Below the pieces are notes generated by a model. The model was not told the origin of the DNA. It searched no databases and was given only the letters and a program-made list of their open reading frames with translations. Shown one piece after another: positions 34,462-45,808 of a DNA stretch of 64,000 nucleotides; the first letter of the stretch is position 1, and each line of letters opens with the position of its first letter. Source of the DNA: Impatiens glandulifera (taxonomy: Eukaryota > Streptophyta > Magnoliopsida > Ericales > Balsaminaceae); contig NC_061863.1 of the NCBI RefSeq assembly GCF_907164915.1, forward strand, positions 6,874,340-6,938,339. The letters are read 5' to 3'. The translations under genes were made by a program, and so were the position numbers.

Positions 34462-35043
34462 ATGAAATCATCACGTTCAATTTACGCTATATCAATCTTG
34501 ATTGTATTATTTTTATTTGACTTAAATTATGTTTCTAACGCTAATTTGATAGTTGATGTTTGTAAAACTACTACTTATTTCAATCTTTGTATTTCTATTT
34601 TGAAATCAAACCGAGCCAGTGCAAAGGCAGATGTTCAAGAGCTTGTAGTTCTTTTATTAAAAGCATCAAAAACTTATGCTTCTACTACCATTATTCAAGT
34701 GGATGATCTAATTAGGAAGACAAAAGACCGTAATGAGCGAGAATTGTACGAATATTGCGCGGATGAATACGAGTTTGCAATTAAAAAGATTACTAGTGCG
34801 ATTGTTGCACTTGGTTCAAAATCTTACTTCGACGCAAAAATACATTGTTCTTCAGTACGCTGGCTATCTCAAAATTGTGAAAATGTTTTGAGTAAACGAG
34901 GCAAACCTATTTATAAATCAAAACTAACTAAAAGAAATATGGTGTTAAAAGGCATGAGTGATATTTGTATAAGCATTATTAGGGTCTACTTTCCTCCTGG
35001 TATTGGTGGTTCTTTGTTTATGGTTAATAAATTAATGAACTGA
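34462..35043 (+). CDS. PMEI-domain protein, copy 2
   Basis: 193 residues, no intron. I start at ATG 34462 (MKSSRSIYAISIL), because this matches the other copies and places the signal peptide first; the in-frame TTG upstream at 34438 is not a plausible start. The signal peptide is about residues 1-27. Family cysteines are Cys34, Cys43, Cys99 and Cys139, with Cys169 near the end. An additional Cys129 (KIHCSS) is absent from copies 1 and 3. The C-terminus is extended by about 18 residues after RVYFP. It is expected to be a secreted inhibitor of pectin methylesterase or invertase. Its 3' part and flank are duplicated at 50930-51515. Confidence 0.9.
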   Translation: MKSSRSIYAISILIVLFLFDLNYVSNANLIVDVCKTTTYFNLCISILKSNRASAKADVQELVVLLLKASKTYASTTIIQVDDLIRKTKDRNERELYEYCADEYEFAIKKITSAIVALGSKSYFDAKIHCSSVRWLSQNCENVLSKRGKPIYKSKLTKRNMVLKGMSDICISIIRVYFPPGIGGSLFMVNKLMN

Positions 35044-35665
35044 AAAATCTTGTAACAGTTTATTATTTAAGGAGAGAAATTCGAATTGCAATAAAATTCA
35101 GATACCTATTATGTCTTTATTTTTCCAAATCAACTTGATATAAATTATGGTTTCTTCTTAAACTTGTATATCTCCCTTGAGTAACCTTAATTTACTTTGC
35201 TCCCTTGGTGCAAGTGGGTGGTTGTAAAAATTTGTTTTGTGAAAGAGAAAAAATCTTATAGATTTGTTTTGAGATACCCATCGGGATCAAGTACTCGACG
35301 AATCGGGGATGAGATACAAATAGAGATACTTGTCGGGTTCGAAGTCGGGTAGTAAATTGAAAATCGTGTTCGGGGATGATTTCACTATCCGACGTGCAGA
35401 GTATCCGTTGTCATCCTAAACAAGAGTGATTTTTAAGAGACAGAAAATTACAAATTGAATTCTAATTTAGAACGTCTTAACTCTTAAGTTAAACTAAAGG
35501 TTATGAATATAGGATTATTCTAGCTTTCACCATTAAAATTAAAATAAAATGAGAATACAAGAATAAATCTAATGAAACGTTTCACAAAACTAAATCAAAT
35601 TTGTAAATTTGTTCAACATTGATAAAAGATTTAATAAAAGGTTGCTAAATCACCCTTCTTCAATC
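34920..35665. repeat. Duplicated block, partner at 50930-51515
   Basis: Starts in the PMEI coding end (CTATTTATAAATCAAAACTA) and runs on through AAGGAGAGAAATT, CAAGTGGGTGGT and AATACAAGAATAAATCTAAT in the same order in both places. This copy is interrupted by a hAT-like fragment. Confidence 0.75.
35262..35430. mobile_element. hAT-like fragment (CGGG motif) in the duplicated block
   Basis: CATCGGGATC, TGTCGGGTTCGAAGTCGGG and a right end that reads inward TAGGATGACAACGGATACTC resemble one side of a hAT-like element. The left terminus is not clear. The partner block at 51330 lacks it. Confidence 0.45.
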
Positions 35666-35959
35666 TTATTCTTTAATATTAAAAAAGGAAAAAGACTAAT
35701 ATATATATTAAAATAAGTCCTTAAATTATTATAAAATATTCAAATAGAATATAAATAACAAACAGTAATCTATATTAGTATAAAATGTATTTAATTAGAT
35801 ATAAGATACTTATCTTTATATACATTAATAATTACTAGACAACTATTACAAGTTTATAATTATTTTTAAAAGTAGTAATATACTATATCTCTTACTAAAA
35901 TTATAAGTAATTATATTTTTACTATGATGATCTTCTCAATTAGACAAATATTCTAGCAA
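35666..35959. other. AT-rich intergenic DNA
   Basis: Nothing recognised. Confidence 0.4.
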
Positions 35960-36165
35960 GAAAATGAATGTTATGCATTTACAAGTTTGAGATAGCAATT
36001 AATAATATTGGTCAAACTTTTGTTTCACTTTTTTCAAAATCTTACTCATCTTTAAATACTTGTTCAAAATTCAAGATTGTGAAGATATATTTTCAATGAA
36101 CTTTTCTTCCATTAATCAAAATTAACTAAAAATAGATGTTAGAGACACTTAATTGGGTACGATAT
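35960..36165 (+). pseudogene. PMEI relic (3' half)
   Basis: IAINNIG, FSKSYSSLNTCS and a following ATTGTGAAGATAT stretch correspond to the AIKKI-ALGSKSYFDAKIHC-QNCENV region of copy 2. Stops and indels prevent translation. Confidence 0.55.
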
Positions 36166-36589
36166 TAGTATCATGCTTATATATTTTTAATTATTAGGCA
36201 AGTCCAGTAATAAGATTAGGCTAGTTAAAATATTTAACCTACTAAATTAGATTATTTTTGTTAACTTAAATATAAAATAATTATATATTTTAATATAATA
36301 TATAAATCAAATAAAAAATAAGAATAATTATTTTTTTACTTAGGACCCATATTTTTTTACTTAATATAATATATAAATTTTAATTTAATTTAATTGATTC
36401 ATTAAATCGTAACCTAATTGTAAAATTCATTAAAAAAAATACTGGTAATTTAGGAAACTTTTTTCATAAATATTTGAATAATATACATGAAAATTTAGCA
36501 ATGAAATTATTTTTAGAAAAACTCACATCCTAAACATCTTTTATGGCGTCAAAGTGTGAATTTTTGTAGTTGATTCAAATTTCTCCCTT

Positions 36590-36785
36590 TTTTGAAGATT
36601 GTTCATATTTCATTTTAATTAATTGATAGATAAAAATATGTATTAAATATTGAATATCCCTTTTTGAAGATTGTTGATATTTCTTTTTAATTAAGTGATA
36701 GATACACAAAATATGCCTTAAATATTTAGTAGTGCAATATCAGTTCTTCCAATTATATATAGGAATGTTACTTGTAAGGAAATGA
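36590..36785 (+). promoter_or_regulatory. Orphan PMEI promoter relic
   Basis: TTTGAAGATTGTTGATATTTC, GTGATAGATACA and CCAATTATATATAGGAATGTTACTTG reproduce the upstream region of copy 2, but no coding sequence follows. The first part is itself duplicated (about 36590 and 36660). Confidence 0.6.
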
Positions 36786-37440
36786 ACATATAGTTATATT
36801 TTTAATTTCTTGATATTTATTTTTTTATCGCATTCAATTATTTTTATGATATTAATACTTATCCTGTCATTCTTATTTCCTTGAATCTATTGGATAAATA
36901 TTAATATTAGTTATTTTTAAATTATTATTTCAATTTAATCATCCTTTAAATTATGGAAATAATTTATAACTGTAAACATGAAAATTTGACATATCTTACT
37001 TTCAAATAATATTATTATATATTTAATAATATTAAAATAATATTTTGGATTTTTATATTCAAAATAATTTAAAGAAGGAATTAAAACCTAATTAAAGGTT
37101 AATTATTGTGATAATTAAATTCTATCTAAAGAAATTTTCTAAAATTTCAAAATAATTTGAGAATAAAATATTGTATTTATTTTATCCAAATTAGACCAAG
37201 AAAGGGTTAAAAATATTTAACTATGATTTATACATGATTTATATTTAATTTATTACTTAAACCAATTTAATAAAATATTCCGAAATTTCTCAAAAAAATA
37301 AAATATTATCATAATTATTATTATGATTCCAGAAATATTTTTTGTGAAATTTTTGGTGAAAAAGTGGATTTAAAATGGATTAAAAATTGTTTTTTAATAA
37401 CCTTTTAAATAAAAAATATAATTGTATAATTATGTGTAGC
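36786..37440. other. AT-rich intergenic DNA
   Basis: No gene or repeat partner recognised. Confidence 0.4.
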
Positions 37441-38140
37441 TAAAATTATGTTTAATCTCGGCAACAGGATTCAGGATAATCAGATGAGCGCCCAAATCTC
37501 ATCCAACAGCCCAGACGTTCCCACGCAGCCGGATGTAGCAAACCCACGCGCGTGCCTACACTAAATCAACTAATGTGACAGACTAACCCCGTTAGTCAAC
37601 CAGGCTGACCGCTGACAGAACTATACAGAACTCGGCGTCCCATTACACGAAATGACGTCGTTTCTTTCGTCTTCTTCACTGGAATCGTGACATCGCCAGA
37701 ATCACGACATCACCAACGTCTAACCTTCCAAAAGCTCTAGCTTCCTCCACAGGTGATCAAATCCCATGATTTTATCGGCCACGTGACCCCCTCGTCAGCG
37801 CTTACATTTCTCCCTTATCCTCCAACCTTATTTCTATGTAGATAAGGTTGCTAGTTGCCGGATAGGATTTTAGGGATAAGCTCGTCGGAGGTTAAATTCG
37901 TCCCAAATTAATCCTCCTCAACCGACTTTCCCCTACTATAAATACCCCTACCCTTCCAATATAAAATCATCAAACAATCACCCCTCAATCACCAGATTTC
38001 ATCGCCTGAAATCAAACCTTGAAGATTTTAGCGAACTGGTTTTTTTCAAAACCCATTCCGACGATCCAAGCTTCAATCCAGGCTCTTGAATAGTTGTTAA
38101 CACATCCTATGAGTGTTCTCATACTATTGGTAAGCATCCA
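37441..38140 (+). mobile_element. LTR/leader-like sequence with TATA box
   Basis: A GC-richer block holding CACTATAAATACCCC-type core promoter sequence (CTATAAATACCCC near 37936), then a CA-rich leader and ATTG|GTAAGCAT, a good splice donor, near 38130. Part of it (37990-38210) recurs inverted at 20346-20591 beside a copia fragment. I infer a retroelement LTR/leader. An unrelated promoter and 5' UTR is the alternative. Confidence 0.45.
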
Positions 38141-39129
38141 TATCGCTTGTATCACGATTTGTGATTGAAAATTTTGAATTTTTTAAAATTTTCTTGTTTG
38201 ATCAATTTGGTCATGTTCTTATGCTTGATTGTGTAATTTCTTTGTGGAGAATCATTATATGAATCATGTATGAGCTTTCTAGCTAAAAAGAATCGATCAA
38301 TTGAACATAAACAAAATTTTGAAAATTTTGGTTTGAAAACTAATTTTTTTAATTGTTTGTGTTCTTAGTTTAAACATGATTTTTTTTTTATCTAGATAGT
38401 TGATATACATGTTTTTAAACATGTTTGGATGAATTTCAAGTAACTGTAATCACATTTTGATTATGATTGATCAAACTGAAATTTTGAAAATAAAGTTCAA
38501 AAACTGGATTTTTAAAATTCTGTGTTCTTGTTTCTAATCTGAATTTGTTGATTCAATTAGTTGTAATACATGTTTTAAACATGTTTGGATGATTTCTGAG
38601 TAACTGTAATCACGTTTTGATCAGACAGATCAAACTGAAATTTTGAAAATAAGTTCAAAAACTGGATTTTTAAAATTTCGTGTTCTTGCTTCTAATCTGG
38701 ATTTATCGATTCATTTAGTTGTAATAAATGTTTGTTAACATGTTGGGATGAATCCCAAGTGAATGTTTCATCAATTTAATCATGTTTGATCAAATATTGT
38801 TTTTAAAAAATTTTGGATTTTGATTCAATCTTCAAAAACTGTTTGAATGATGTTATGATGTTCTTGTTTTGGTTTAGATTAACTATATTCATTATTTCAA
38901 AGCTAATGAAACAAAAATCAAACATTGAAATGGTCTAATTTAAAAGATCCTAAAATTTGACCTAGAAATGGCTATTTGAAATTGATCCTTGTAGGAGCTT
39001 CAAAATTGTGATTAATGTTAGAGTTTTTATTTTTCATGATCATAGGAACCTACTGTATCTCACGGATTGTGATTTCATCATCCCAATCAAAAGTTATAGA
39101 CTTCTAAAATTTGGACCAAAATAAGAACA
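38141..39129. repeat. Intron-like AT-rich DNA with ~176-bp tandem repeat
   Basis: Three diverged units occur between about 38390 and 38780, each with ACATGTTTGGATGA, GTAACTGTAATCAC, GATCAAACTGAAATTTTGAAAA and AAAAACTGGATTTTTAAAAT in order. No coding sequence. Confidence 0.7.
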
Positions 39130-39845
39130 CTCAATCCTAAAGTTTTAGCCTAGGATCGATGAAACTGACCTAAGACCGTGGAGCTGCGACCGACAAAATT
39201 CACCCAGGACCGACGAAATTCACCCAGGATCGTGGAGCTAGGACCGGAGGAATTCACCTAGGATCATGGAGCTAGGACCGGCGGAATTCACCTAGGACCG
39301 TGGAGCTAGGACCGACATAATTGACCTAGGACCGTGGAGCTAGGACCGACAGAATTGCCCTAGGACAGGTGAAACTAACCTAGACACTTAACTTAGGACC
39401 GGTGAAACCGACCTAGACACTTAACCTAAGACCGGTAAACTTAAGATTGACTCTTAACCTAGGACCGAAAATCCAAACCCTAGCCTAGGACCGATGATTA
39501 GGACCTAGCCCCACTTAAGCCTAAGACCAATACAACTGAACCCTAACCTAGCCTAGGACCAATGATTATGACCTAGCCCCACTTAAGTATAGGACTGATT
39601 CAACCGAACCCTAGCCTAGGACTAATGCAACCGAACCCTAGCCTAGGACCGATGCAACCGAACCCTAGCCTAGAACCGATGATTAAACATAACCCTACTT
39701 AAAGCCTAGGACCGACAAAACCACACCATAGCCCTCGCCTAGGACCGAGCTCCCACTTAGCCTAGGACCAGTACACCTAACTCTAGCCTTAGACCTAAGT
39801 TCAAACCCTCACTCATTCAGGACCGAACCTCCCAAACCATATTGA
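39130..39845. repeat. CCTAGGACCG minisatellite
   Basis: More than 25 occurrences of CCTAGGACCG or close variants. The first half has ~33-36-bp units with GTGGAGCTAGGACCGA; the second half has units with CGAACCCTAGCCTAGGACC. CCTAGG is self-complementary. No ORF spans it. Confidence 0.85.
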
Positions 39846-40229
39846 GCCCAAATTGACAAAATCGGACTCAAGCCTAGAACTTGAATCCTTATGCCAGTTT
39901 GGTTCCAACTTTCAAAAATCAAAAACTATTTTTGGAACCAAAACTCATTTTCTAAAAATGGTACTCTCGAGGTTAGAAAATAATTCTCAAAAATTTCTGA
40001 AAGGTTTCCCAAAGAAAATGTTCTTGCTAAGGCCTTATGTGATATACTCTCTAATACATTTTTTTGGTATTTTTAGATTTTGTTAAATTTGAACATCGAC
40101 GCAACATGTACACTCCTCTTTTAAATAATTTTGTACAATTATTTAAAGTTTATCCTCATTTAGGACCCTTAGACTACTAATTAAAGATAAAGAATGTTAT
40201 AATTAGATTTATAGAACTCAGACTTTATT
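39846..40229. other. Unassigned sequence between two repeat arrays
   Basis: Contains a 77-codon open stretch (39853-40086) with no recognisable family. I see no gene. Confidence 0.35.
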
Positions 40230-41394
40230 TATTTAATAAGCATTTGTAACGTTTTAGAATAATCGTTACAGATGTTTAATGGGTATTATTAGTAACGGTT
40301 TTAAAGATAATAGTTACTAATACCCCTTGTGGAAACGAAATGACTGATGGCGTAACGATTTTAAGGATAACCGTTACAATTACAAGTATCGGTAACAGTT
40401 TTAAGGATAACCGTTACTTATACCCCTTGTGAAAAAAAAAACAATGGATGGCGTATCAATAACGATTTTAAGGATAACCATTACTGATATCCCTTGTGGA
40501 AACGAAACGACTGATGTCGTATCAGTAACGATTTTAAGGATAACCATTACAAATGCAAGTATCGGTAACGGTGTTAAGGATAACCGTTACTGATACCCTT
40601 GTGGAAAAGAAACGCCTAATAGCGTATCAGTAACGGTTTTAAGGATAACCATTATTGATACCCCTTGTGGAAACGAAACGACTGATGTTGTATCAGTAAC
40701 GGTTTTAAGGATAACTGTTACAAATGCAAGTATCGATAACGGTTTTACGGATAACCGTTACTGATACCCTTGTGGAAAATAAACGACTAATAACGTATCA
40801 GTAACGGTTTTAAGGTTAACTTTTATTGATACCTCTTGGGGAAATGAAACGACTGATGTTGTATCAGTAACGGTTTTAAGGATAACTGTTACAAATGCAA
40901 GTATCGGTAATAGTTTTAAGGATAATCGTTACTGATATCCCTTATGGAAAAGAAACGACTAATGGCGTGTTAGTAACGATTTTAAGGATAACCGTTACTG
41001 ATACCTTTGTGAAAATGAAACGACTGATGTCGTATCACTAACAGTTTTAAGGATAACTGTTAAAAATATAAATATCTGTAACAGTTATCCTTAAAACAAT
41101 TAGTAATACCCTTAGTGAAATGAAACAACTGATGTTGTATCAGTAACAGTTTTAAGGATAACTGTTATAGATACCCTTATTTCGAAAAACAAGAAATAAA
41201 AATAATGGTATCTTGAACGGCTCTTCCTTATACCGTTACTGATACTAATTATCAGTAACAGTTTTATATGGTCGTTGCTGATATCTATATATCAGTAACG
41301 GTGTTATATATCCGTTACCGATAAAAAAAATTTACTAAAGGCGCTATAGCGCCATTACTTAAATTCGTTACCGAAGTCCCATTTTCTACTAGTG
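40230..41394. mobile_element. CACTA (En/Spm-like) terminus with hairpin higher-order repeats
   Basis: The right end, read inward, is CACTAGTAGAAAATGGG, a typical plant CACTA terminus; it stops at 41394 and is followed by TGA. Inside lie many copies of arms GTAACGGTT and AACCGTTAC separated by TTAAGGAT. GAAACGACTGATG-type landmarks are spaced alternately about 66 and 105 bases, giving a ~171-bp higher-order unit repeated about five times. Near the end GGCGCTATAGCGCC is a perfect palindrome (41338-41353 region). Such subterminal repeats bind CACTA transposase. The opposite end and transposase were not found. Confidence 0.7.
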
Positions 41395-42303
41395 TGAACT
41401 TATATTTATATGGTGCTCTATTTTTTAATGTTTCACAACATTTCATACATAACACTTTATTTTCTTTTGATAATGACGATAATGGAAACATTAGACCTGC
41501 GATCGAAAGTTTTAAAAGGCCTAACAAAGACTAAGACCCAATGTCATACTCGTAAAGGACAACAACCCAAAGCTTTGATTAGGTACTTCATTTCTCATTT
41601 TAGATAATTTTCAATTGCATATTCAATGGAATTACAGGTAAATTTTATATTTTGGGACTCACATCTCGCGCAATCTCATTAATTAATTTGAATATTGATG
41701 TGAGTATAAACACATGAATAATTTGTTGATCTATAAGATCAACAACGTGGATTATCTCAATTAATATATTTATATATAGAATTATAGAGGTAAATCAACC
41801 CTCTTAAATGAACTAACAATAAAAATTTAATTGTTATATATCTGATCATAAGGTATTGACGACTTTTAGTTGATGCAGAATGTCGTTAATGAGGATGAGT
41901 TAATACTCAATTTGTGTCTAAAAGAGATATTGGACAAGTGTTATTGGAAGAAATTATATAAATGAATAGTCGTTGGGATATGAGATATGAGAGTTAAATT
42001 ATAATTCTATTACATATTTTTTTTTGTTTTTAAGAATTTGGAGTAAAATCTATTATATATTATAATACTTAATTATTGGTTATGATCAATTATTTTTTTA
42101 ATTTGAATCATTATCTGATAGTATAAATGAATATAAGTAACTAGTTAATATATAAATCAATTAATATATCCATACATAAAACCTCTAAGTGTAAATCAAC
42201 AATTTTAAGAAGATTAACATTTGCATTGTTCAATATGGTGCAATTTATGGAAGGTATAAGATCGGTAATAATGATAAATTAATACTTCATTAATGTGTGA
42301 TAA
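41395..42303. other. AT-rich intergenic DNA
   Basis: Two diverged blocks (about 41760-41930 and 42165-42295) share AACCTCT/CCTCTTAA-AAATCAAC and GATGAGTTAATACT-like segments, suggesting an old duplication. No gene. Confidence 0.4.
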
Positions 42304-42980
42304 TAGGGATGTAATTGAGCCGAGCCAAGACAAACCGAACAGTGTCAGGCTCGAGCTTGGCTCGTCTAGTATATATTCGGAACTCGAGTTTGTTTCGAGC
42401 TTTTACAATCGAGCTCAAGCTCGGCTCGTATGAATTTAGTTGAGTTCACGAGCCGCTCGTGCTTGGCTCTTGTAGAGCTCGTTTAAAGCTCCTTTAGAAA
42501 GCTCGAATTCCTCTAGAGCTCGTTTAGTAAACGATTGTTTACCTGGTTGTATAAAAGTTAAATTTATAAATTCAACAATGAAATGAATAAAACATTATGA
42601 ATAAAACATTAAAAATAGAAGTTAAATTTATAAATTCAACAATGAAATGAATAAAACATTAAAAATAGAATTATAAATATACTTTTCAAATGATTTATAA
42701 ATTATATTTAAACGATATTATAAACGAAAGTGTTTGTGAGCCTATAAACGAACATGTTCGTGAGCCAATAAGCGAGCCTATAAACGAATATGTTCGCGAG
42801 TTTGTGAGCCGAATATCGAGAAGCTCAAGCTCAGCTCGTTTAAAATTTTTAACTTTTAAACGAGCCTGAGCTCGGCTCGTTAAAACTAACGAACGATCTA
42901 GCTCGAACGAGCTTTTTGCCGAGTCGAGATTCGAATAGCTCACTAGCTGTGTTTTGTTCATCTACATCCATATCTGATAA
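42296..42980. mobile_element. hAT-like element (GCTCG motif) with near-perfect target duplication
   Basis: The element is 42304-42972 (669 bp). Left end TAGGGATGTA, right end inverted TATGGATGTA. Flanks are TGTGATAA and TCTGATAA (7 of 8). Subterminal GAGCTCG/GCTCGT motifs match the SWIB-intron element. A ~50-bp internal tandem duplication lies at about 42547-42669. Its 88-codon ORF is repeat-derived. Confidence 0.85.
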
Positions 42981-43695
42981 GAAATATGCACTAAGTGCAA
43001 ATTTGAAGAAATTTTAAAAATTATATAACAAAAATAATAATTATTATACTTAAGAGGATAATTATAATTATAATAAAATAATATTAATTGTATATTTAAA
43101 TTGAGTATCTCAAATTACACTTAAATTTTATGTTTTACAAAGAATAAATATGCAAAAGAAAATATGGTTTCTGACTAGAAAAGCATCCTCAAATTAAAAG
43201 CTAACTTAAAAAAAACACGGACAAACTATATTCATAAAATGAAAAGTTTACTTAAAATTATAAAAATTTAATTTAAAAAAAATATTATTAATATTATTTT
43301 TATATATAATTAAATAAATAATTACAAATAATAATACTTACAAAATCAATAGGTTCATTTAGTTAAATAAGTAATAATATTTTTTGAATTTATAAATATA
43401 AATTCACTTTATTTTTATAAAATAATGTATAAACATTAAATTTAAATTAAATAATAAGAATTTAACTAGTTGTAATATATATGCATATATTTGTATTTAT
43501 TTCCAATGTAAATCTATATTCAAATTCCAATTAGAATATGACAAATATTGTGTTCCAACCAAATGAAATTTGGTAAAAAAAACAATAATATCCATTGATA
43601 AGTGCACCGTGCTTAATCATAAAAAAAAAGTGCCAAATTTAGGGACAATCACAAGAAAAACTATAATCAAACCTAAGTCACCAAAAATAAAACAG
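42981..43695. other. AT-rich intergenic DNA
   Basis: Nothing recognised apart from high AT content. Confidence 0.4.
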
Positions 43696-45297
43696 TTAGT
43701 TGCCGACTGACCAATTATCGTAAGATCGAGTTTCCTGCAACAAGTATAGACATACGAACTTAAGAAACCCGCAATGCCAACCAAAAATAAAGGAACAGAC
43801 TAAGCTAAACAAGAGTTTAGATAATAAGCATCCAAATCCACCTTCAAAAGAGTTACTACTATATATATCACATGGAAAGATGAGATAAATTTTGTTTGAA
43901 TCAAGTTAATAACTTGTTAATCTTGTATGGGTATGCAAAGTAGCAATAACAGATCCATATTGTATCAAGTAAAATATAGAATAAATGTCACCTTTAAAAA
44001 TATGAGTAAAATCGCACCTAAATTATTCGAATGCGACATTGCTAACAAGTTTTTCAATTGTAAAGATAAACATGTTTTCGCATTTACAAATCAGATCTTT
44101 TAAAAAATAGAATAAATAAATACCTTTTGGGATACAAATGGGAAGATCTTTTGGAATGCTATGTCGAAATGCCTTCTATGTATAGTGGACAAATTAAAGA
44201 CAACTTTTCTTTCATTTTTTGCAGCCATTGCTGCTTCATTCACCTATAGTTAACAAGCAGTATGAACATCATTCACATGAGAAGGATTGCTGAAATAAAA
44301 AGTTAGGAATACTAACAAGAGCACGAAGATCTGCTCCACTATAATTATCGCAAGTTGTGTCCTTCCCAACTTCCAATAAATCAACACTAGAATCTATAGG
44401 TTTCTTTCGTGTAAGAGATTTAAGAATCAAGCCACGATCTTCCGGGCTAGGCAGACCAACATGTAAGTGTTTTCCTAGTCTTCCAGGCCGTAAGAAAGCA
44501 GTATCTATAACCTCGGGTTTAGGAAAAATAAATTCAAAACCATATAAGGTAACTCATATTGTACTTAAAATGAAAAAAAGCAAGATAAACACAATTTAAA
44601 AGATCAAGCAAACCTATTTGTTGCAGCAATAACATAGACATCCTTTCTATCATCTGCACAGTCCAGCTCTATCAATAACTGTAAAAGACAAAGGTTCAAT
44701 TTTATTTATACATCTAGTTATGGAAGAGTCGATTTAAGTAACATATTGCTTTGATACACATCCATCAAAGGCTTGATTGAAATGGGTTATGAGTAATGTT
44801 AGATGTGAATAATTTTTTGAATAATTTTTAATTAGGAATGATGTCTCATTCAATAATGATGAGTAGAATGACAACTTAATAGGATAAAGAATTTTCAAAT
44901 TTTAATTATATTCAATAAATGACACTATCATTCCTTATTAAAATTCTCTACAAAATTTCTCTACGTTTATCAATACTTATGGGTTATTTAGATTTATTAC
45001 AATATTCCTTCAACAATCATTTCTTCCAGCAAATTATCATTATTTTCTTAAAAATTTTAAAATAATGAGAACTTTTGGTCATTTAACAAACATAAGCAAG
45101 CCATTTTGTACACCAAACAAGTTCTAATTATCCAATTAAATCATAGTTTAAAATATTAAAATACAGTTATTTTATATTAATTAAAATATCAAATACTAAT
45201 AATCAAAATATCAAACAGGCCTTCGATATTACATGCGACATTACTCAAAACTTAACTTGAGTTCAAGTCACGGTTAAAAGATAGTTATCCAATATGC

Positions 45298-45808
45298 ATT
45301 TTATTTAGGGGTGTTTATCGGTTTGGTTTTCGAGTTATTCGAGTTTCTCGGTTCGGTTTATTCGAATTTTTATTTTTTTTAGTCAATTCGAAAACGAACC
45401 GAATTTGATATTCGGTTCGAATAATTCGAATTCGTTTTTTTTAAAAAGCATAACTTAAAATAAATTAAACTAGCCAGAAATCGAACCCAGGTCTGTACCA
45501 TGGCATGGCAGGTTACTATTCTACCACTGGTATTTTTGTTTTCTTTTATTTTTATTATTAAAACTTGAATTTAAAATATTTTAATTTGATTATTTTGAAT
45601 TTTTTCTTAAACTAAGTTTGGAAAAATAAATAATACAAAATGAATTCGGTTTTTGGTTTGGTTTTCGAGTTGAAACCCAAACTCGAAAATCAATTCGAAA
45701 ATCGTATTCGAATTCGAATTGGTTTGAAATTTGATTCGAAATAGAAAATAAAATTCGAATTCGGTCGGATATTTGGTTCAGACCAAATATTAAACCCCTA
45801 ATTTTATG
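45298..45808. mobile_element. hAT-like element (TTCGG/CGAAT motif) in a CDC48C-like intron
   Basis: The element is 45306-45800 (495 bp), starting TAGGGGTGTTTATCGG and ending, inverted, TAGGGGTTTAATATTTGG. Flanks are ATTTTATT and ATTTTATG (7 of 8). It lies between the pseudogene pieces at 45878 and 44678. Subterminal CGAATTCG/GGTTCGG motifs resemble those at 59003-59749. It carries a tRNA-Gly-derived segment. Confidence 0.85.
45472..45531 (-). pseudogene. tRNA-Gly-derived segment inside the hAT-like element
   Basis: On the minus strand: ACCAGTGGTAGAATAGTA (D-arm region), CCTGCCATG (anticodon loop with GCC), GGTACAGACC and GGGTTCGATTTCTGGC (T-arm with the B box). This follows plant tRNA-Gly(GCC) almost to the acceptor stem. 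The first ~12 acceptor-side bases are missing and about five extra bases (ATGCC) follow the anticodon. It cannot fold as a normal tRNA, so it is a relic rather than a working gene. Confidence 0.8.

Noticed and set aside
42695..42961. 88-codon minus-strand ORF with IGSRT/FIGS repeats
   Set aside because: Translation of GCTCG subterminal repeats of the hAT-like element.
45472..45531. Functional tRNA-Gly gene
   Set aside because: The acceptor-side start is missing and there is an insertion after the anticodon.
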